NCBI RefSeq assembly: GCF_016653115.1
Contig: NZ_NHRX01000056.1
Location: forward strand, 1 to 40,126
DNA from: Rhodocyclus purpureus
GTDB taxonomy: Bacteria > Pseudomonadota > Gammaproteobacteria > Burkholderiales > Rhodocyclaceae
Length of the DNA stretch: 40,126 nucleotides
Direction of reading: 5' to 3'
The first letter of the stretch is position 1; every line of letters begins with the position of its first letter. Below, piece by piece: positions 38,538-40,126 of this stretch. The notes under the pieces were generated by a model. That model was given only the letters and a program-made list of their open reading frames with translations, searched no databases and was not told where the DNA came from. The translations under genes were made by a program, and so were the position numbers.

Positions 38538-39870
38538 ACGTTCTTTTCGTAACAGAGGGCTCATTAGAAGTTGCTATCGAGTGACACACGTTATCGATCA
38601 ACCAAATCTTCAGCTCTTCGTTCAGTACCGCATCGAAAGCCATATCTGTGGAGCCGAAAGTGGTGAATTGAACTGAACTAGTTCTGACGGCCCTGCTCGT
38701 ACCGTCTCGTTCAAGAGTAGCTTGGCAATAGACGCCACCCTCACAATCCTTGCGCCAAGCGAAATCGCGAATGTAAACCCCATGCTTCTTGAGTTCGGGT
38801 CGGCGCTCAGGATCAAGCAACTCATCTCTATCTTGACGATCAAGGTAATCGTCGAGTGCAATGCCATCAATCACTTCTTGATGAAGGTCATCGAGGTTTT
38901 CCATAACATCTTCGAGTAGTCGCAAGCGGGCCTCTTCAGATAATACGGTGAGCCCCATCTTCTTCAACGTTATTGCCTCTAGAGTTTTGTACTCTTTCCC
39001 TAAATGATCCCAGTAGGACGCCCTGCGTTGTCTATAGCCCACCCGCTCGCGTTGCAATTTCCTCGCGACCGATCCAATTAGTTGAATTAGGAATGCCTCT
39101 TTAGCAACCGCCTTTCTTCTCACAGAAATATCAACGATTTGGCTATCTTCGTTACGAGGAGGCGCATCTTCGAAGCCTACTCGAAGCAGTGGGATGTCTG
39201 CCTTGCGAAATATAGACTCCTTCTTTTTGTCTTTGCGCTTGCCATCTTCTGTGCGATGGTGCGGACCATCGAACTCGATTGCCAGTAACGGGAGATAGTC
39301 AGGCGCCTCACCGGTCACGAGTACATCTACTCGTGAGTTCAGAGCAAAATTAAGGTCAATATCGGGATCAGCTTTGGCCAGAGTAAAATCGATGAAGGCA
39401 GATAATGCTGCTTCATGGAACACCAAAAATTTTTTGCGGCTCCTCGCCCAGTGAGCTTCAAAGACCCCGATCAATTGAGGTGGTATCGTGCTTTTTATCC
39501 GTTCAGGGGATCGCCGCCCAAGACCTAAATCTGTGACAGATAACAACCATCGCTCGGACTGATTAGTCACAGGCTTACTTGTGAGCAGCGCACACCGACT
39601 CTCCAGGATATCTTTTATAAATCTGTGTATTGGCATGAATCCGGCACCGGTATCACATATAAGAACACTGATCTGGAAGCGGCGCAAGAGTTGAGCGACC
39701 AACTCGGCAGATGGAGCGTTTCTGTCTATAACCGCAATGACAAGCCTGCTCCGCTCCATGCCCTTCACAATGGAAAAAAGGATGGTTCCCGTGTAGAGAG
39801 CCTCCCGTAAATCCGCCGGAAGATCCGCCCACTTGGGGTCGATGAAGGTGCTCGGCTGGGTCTTATAAAC
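38536..39870 (-). pseudogene. PD-(D/E)XK/DUF2726-like nuclease-type protein, 5' end lost to an IS
   Basis: The frame is open from the IS junction (39870) to the TAG at 38536, about 444 codons, and reads as protein from its first codons (KTQPSTFIDPKWADLPADL, upstream of the first usable start, GTG at 39768). The middle holds a likely restriction-endonuclease-fold core, FALNSRVDVLV, then LLAIEFDGPHHR and KKESIFRKADIPLLRV. This resembles DUF2726-type sequences with conserved D, E and K residues. The gene is visibly poorer in G+C than its neighbours, which suggests recent transfer. A shortened product from 39768 (410 residues) could still be made. Function unknown; defence or DNA repair is possible. 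Confidence 0.68.
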
Positions 39871-40126
39871 CTAAAAACCTCAGTTGCTGAAGTGCATAGC
39901 CACCGAAAGGCTGGCAAGCTATGAGTTTGGCGTTGATCGAGGACGTCACCTGATGGGTGAATCGAAATTGAAGCGTCTGCGGGATCAAGAAATGCTTATG
40001 TCGTGTGCCGGGGTGCAGACGGCAGGAGGTCGTGTTCGGGTTCGCTGGGAAGCGGAGAGTGCGGCCACGCCGATGGGGCAACTGGCGTACTTCATCGAGT
40101 TTCTGACGCTGACGGGTCTGTGGTCG
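39870..40126 (+). mobile_element. Insertion sequence, left end with transposase start (partial)
   Basis: From 39953 a frame runs to the window edge: MGESKLKRLRDQEMLM, then SCAGVQTAGGRVRVRW, EAESAATPMGQLAYF and IEFLTLTGLWS. This matches the N-terminus of a DDE transposase group (IS4/IS1380-like) that I recognise by GGR-V-VRW and ATP-GQ-A-FIEFL. The element probably begins near 39870, where CCTAAAAACCTCAGTTGCTG looks like a terminal repeat, exactly where the nuclease-like frame ends. A short frame (39921-39953, MSLALIEDVT) stops overlapping the transposase start and may be a leader. The family assignment is tentative. Confidence 0.72.
39953..40126 (+). CDS. Transposase, N-terminal fragment (runs off the window)
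   Basis: Fifty-eight codons without a stop, starting at an ATG that overlaps the upstream TGA (TGATG). Only the DNA-binding/N-terminal part of the transposase is present. The catalytic DDE residues lie beyond the end. See the enclosing insertion sequence for family reasoning. Confidence 0.72.
   Translation, partial: MGESKLKRLRDQEMLMSCAGVQTAGGRVRVRWEAESAATPMGQLAYFIEFLTLTGLWS

Noticed and set aside
39863-40081. A 72-codon minus-strand frame at the right end
   Set aside because: It is antisense to the recognisable transposase start and crosses the IS end.

Overview
The window is GC-rich, densely coding and reads like a betaproteobacterial chromosome, probably Rhodocyclales (Accumulibacter, Azoarcus, Thauera or Dechloromonas type). 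This rests on gene families and style only: a two-domain polyphosphate:AMP phosphotransferase, a tkt-gap-pgk block, a DmpR-controlled multicomponent phenol hydroxylase cluster and a fused indolepyruvate oxidoreductase-type gene. Both ends lie inside different insertion sequences, as in a contig broken at repeats.

Layout. 1-128: end of an IS5-like element. 300-4326 (minus): housekeeping operon rsmE-pap-argA, then yggX. 4445-11424 (plus): a thioredoxin-like gene and the sugar-phosphate genes fbp, tkt, gap and pgk, with a HigBA toxin-antitoxin pair lodged between gap and pgk behind a strong terminator. 11570-31778: a phenol meta-cleavage island. Its minus arm holds a DUF336 gene, dmpD, dmpF and dmpG, then the divergent regulator dmpR. 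Its plus arm is dmpKLMNOP, dmpQ, dmpB, a MetA-type outer-membrane gene, a 1172-residue 2-oxoacid:ferredoxin oxidoreductase, dmpC, dmpE, dmpH and dmpI, closed by a terminator. 31898-38294: an HpaI-type aldolase, a LysR regulator, a ThDP-dependent decarboxylase-like enzyme, a succinate-semialdehyde-dehydrogenase-like enzyme and an MFS transporter. 38329-40126: a lower-GC scrap zone with a broken helix-turn-helix gene, a 5'-truncated nuclease-like gene and the start of a second transposase.

How it works together. Phenol bound by DmpR should activate a sigma-54 promoter (paired upstream sites plus a -24/-12 element) ahead of dmpK. The hydroxylase makes catechol and DmpB opens the ring. DmpC-DmpI-DmpH or DmpD lead to 2-hydroxypentadienoate, and DmpE, DmpG and DmpF finish to pyruvate and acetyl-CoA. 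All enzymes of the classical dmp pathway are present, but D, F and G have moved to the opposite strand. A MetA-type gene plus a fused Ior-type oxidoreductase sits between B and C. That oxidoreductase, which is oxygen-sensitive in its best-known relatives, is the most unexpected member of the operon.
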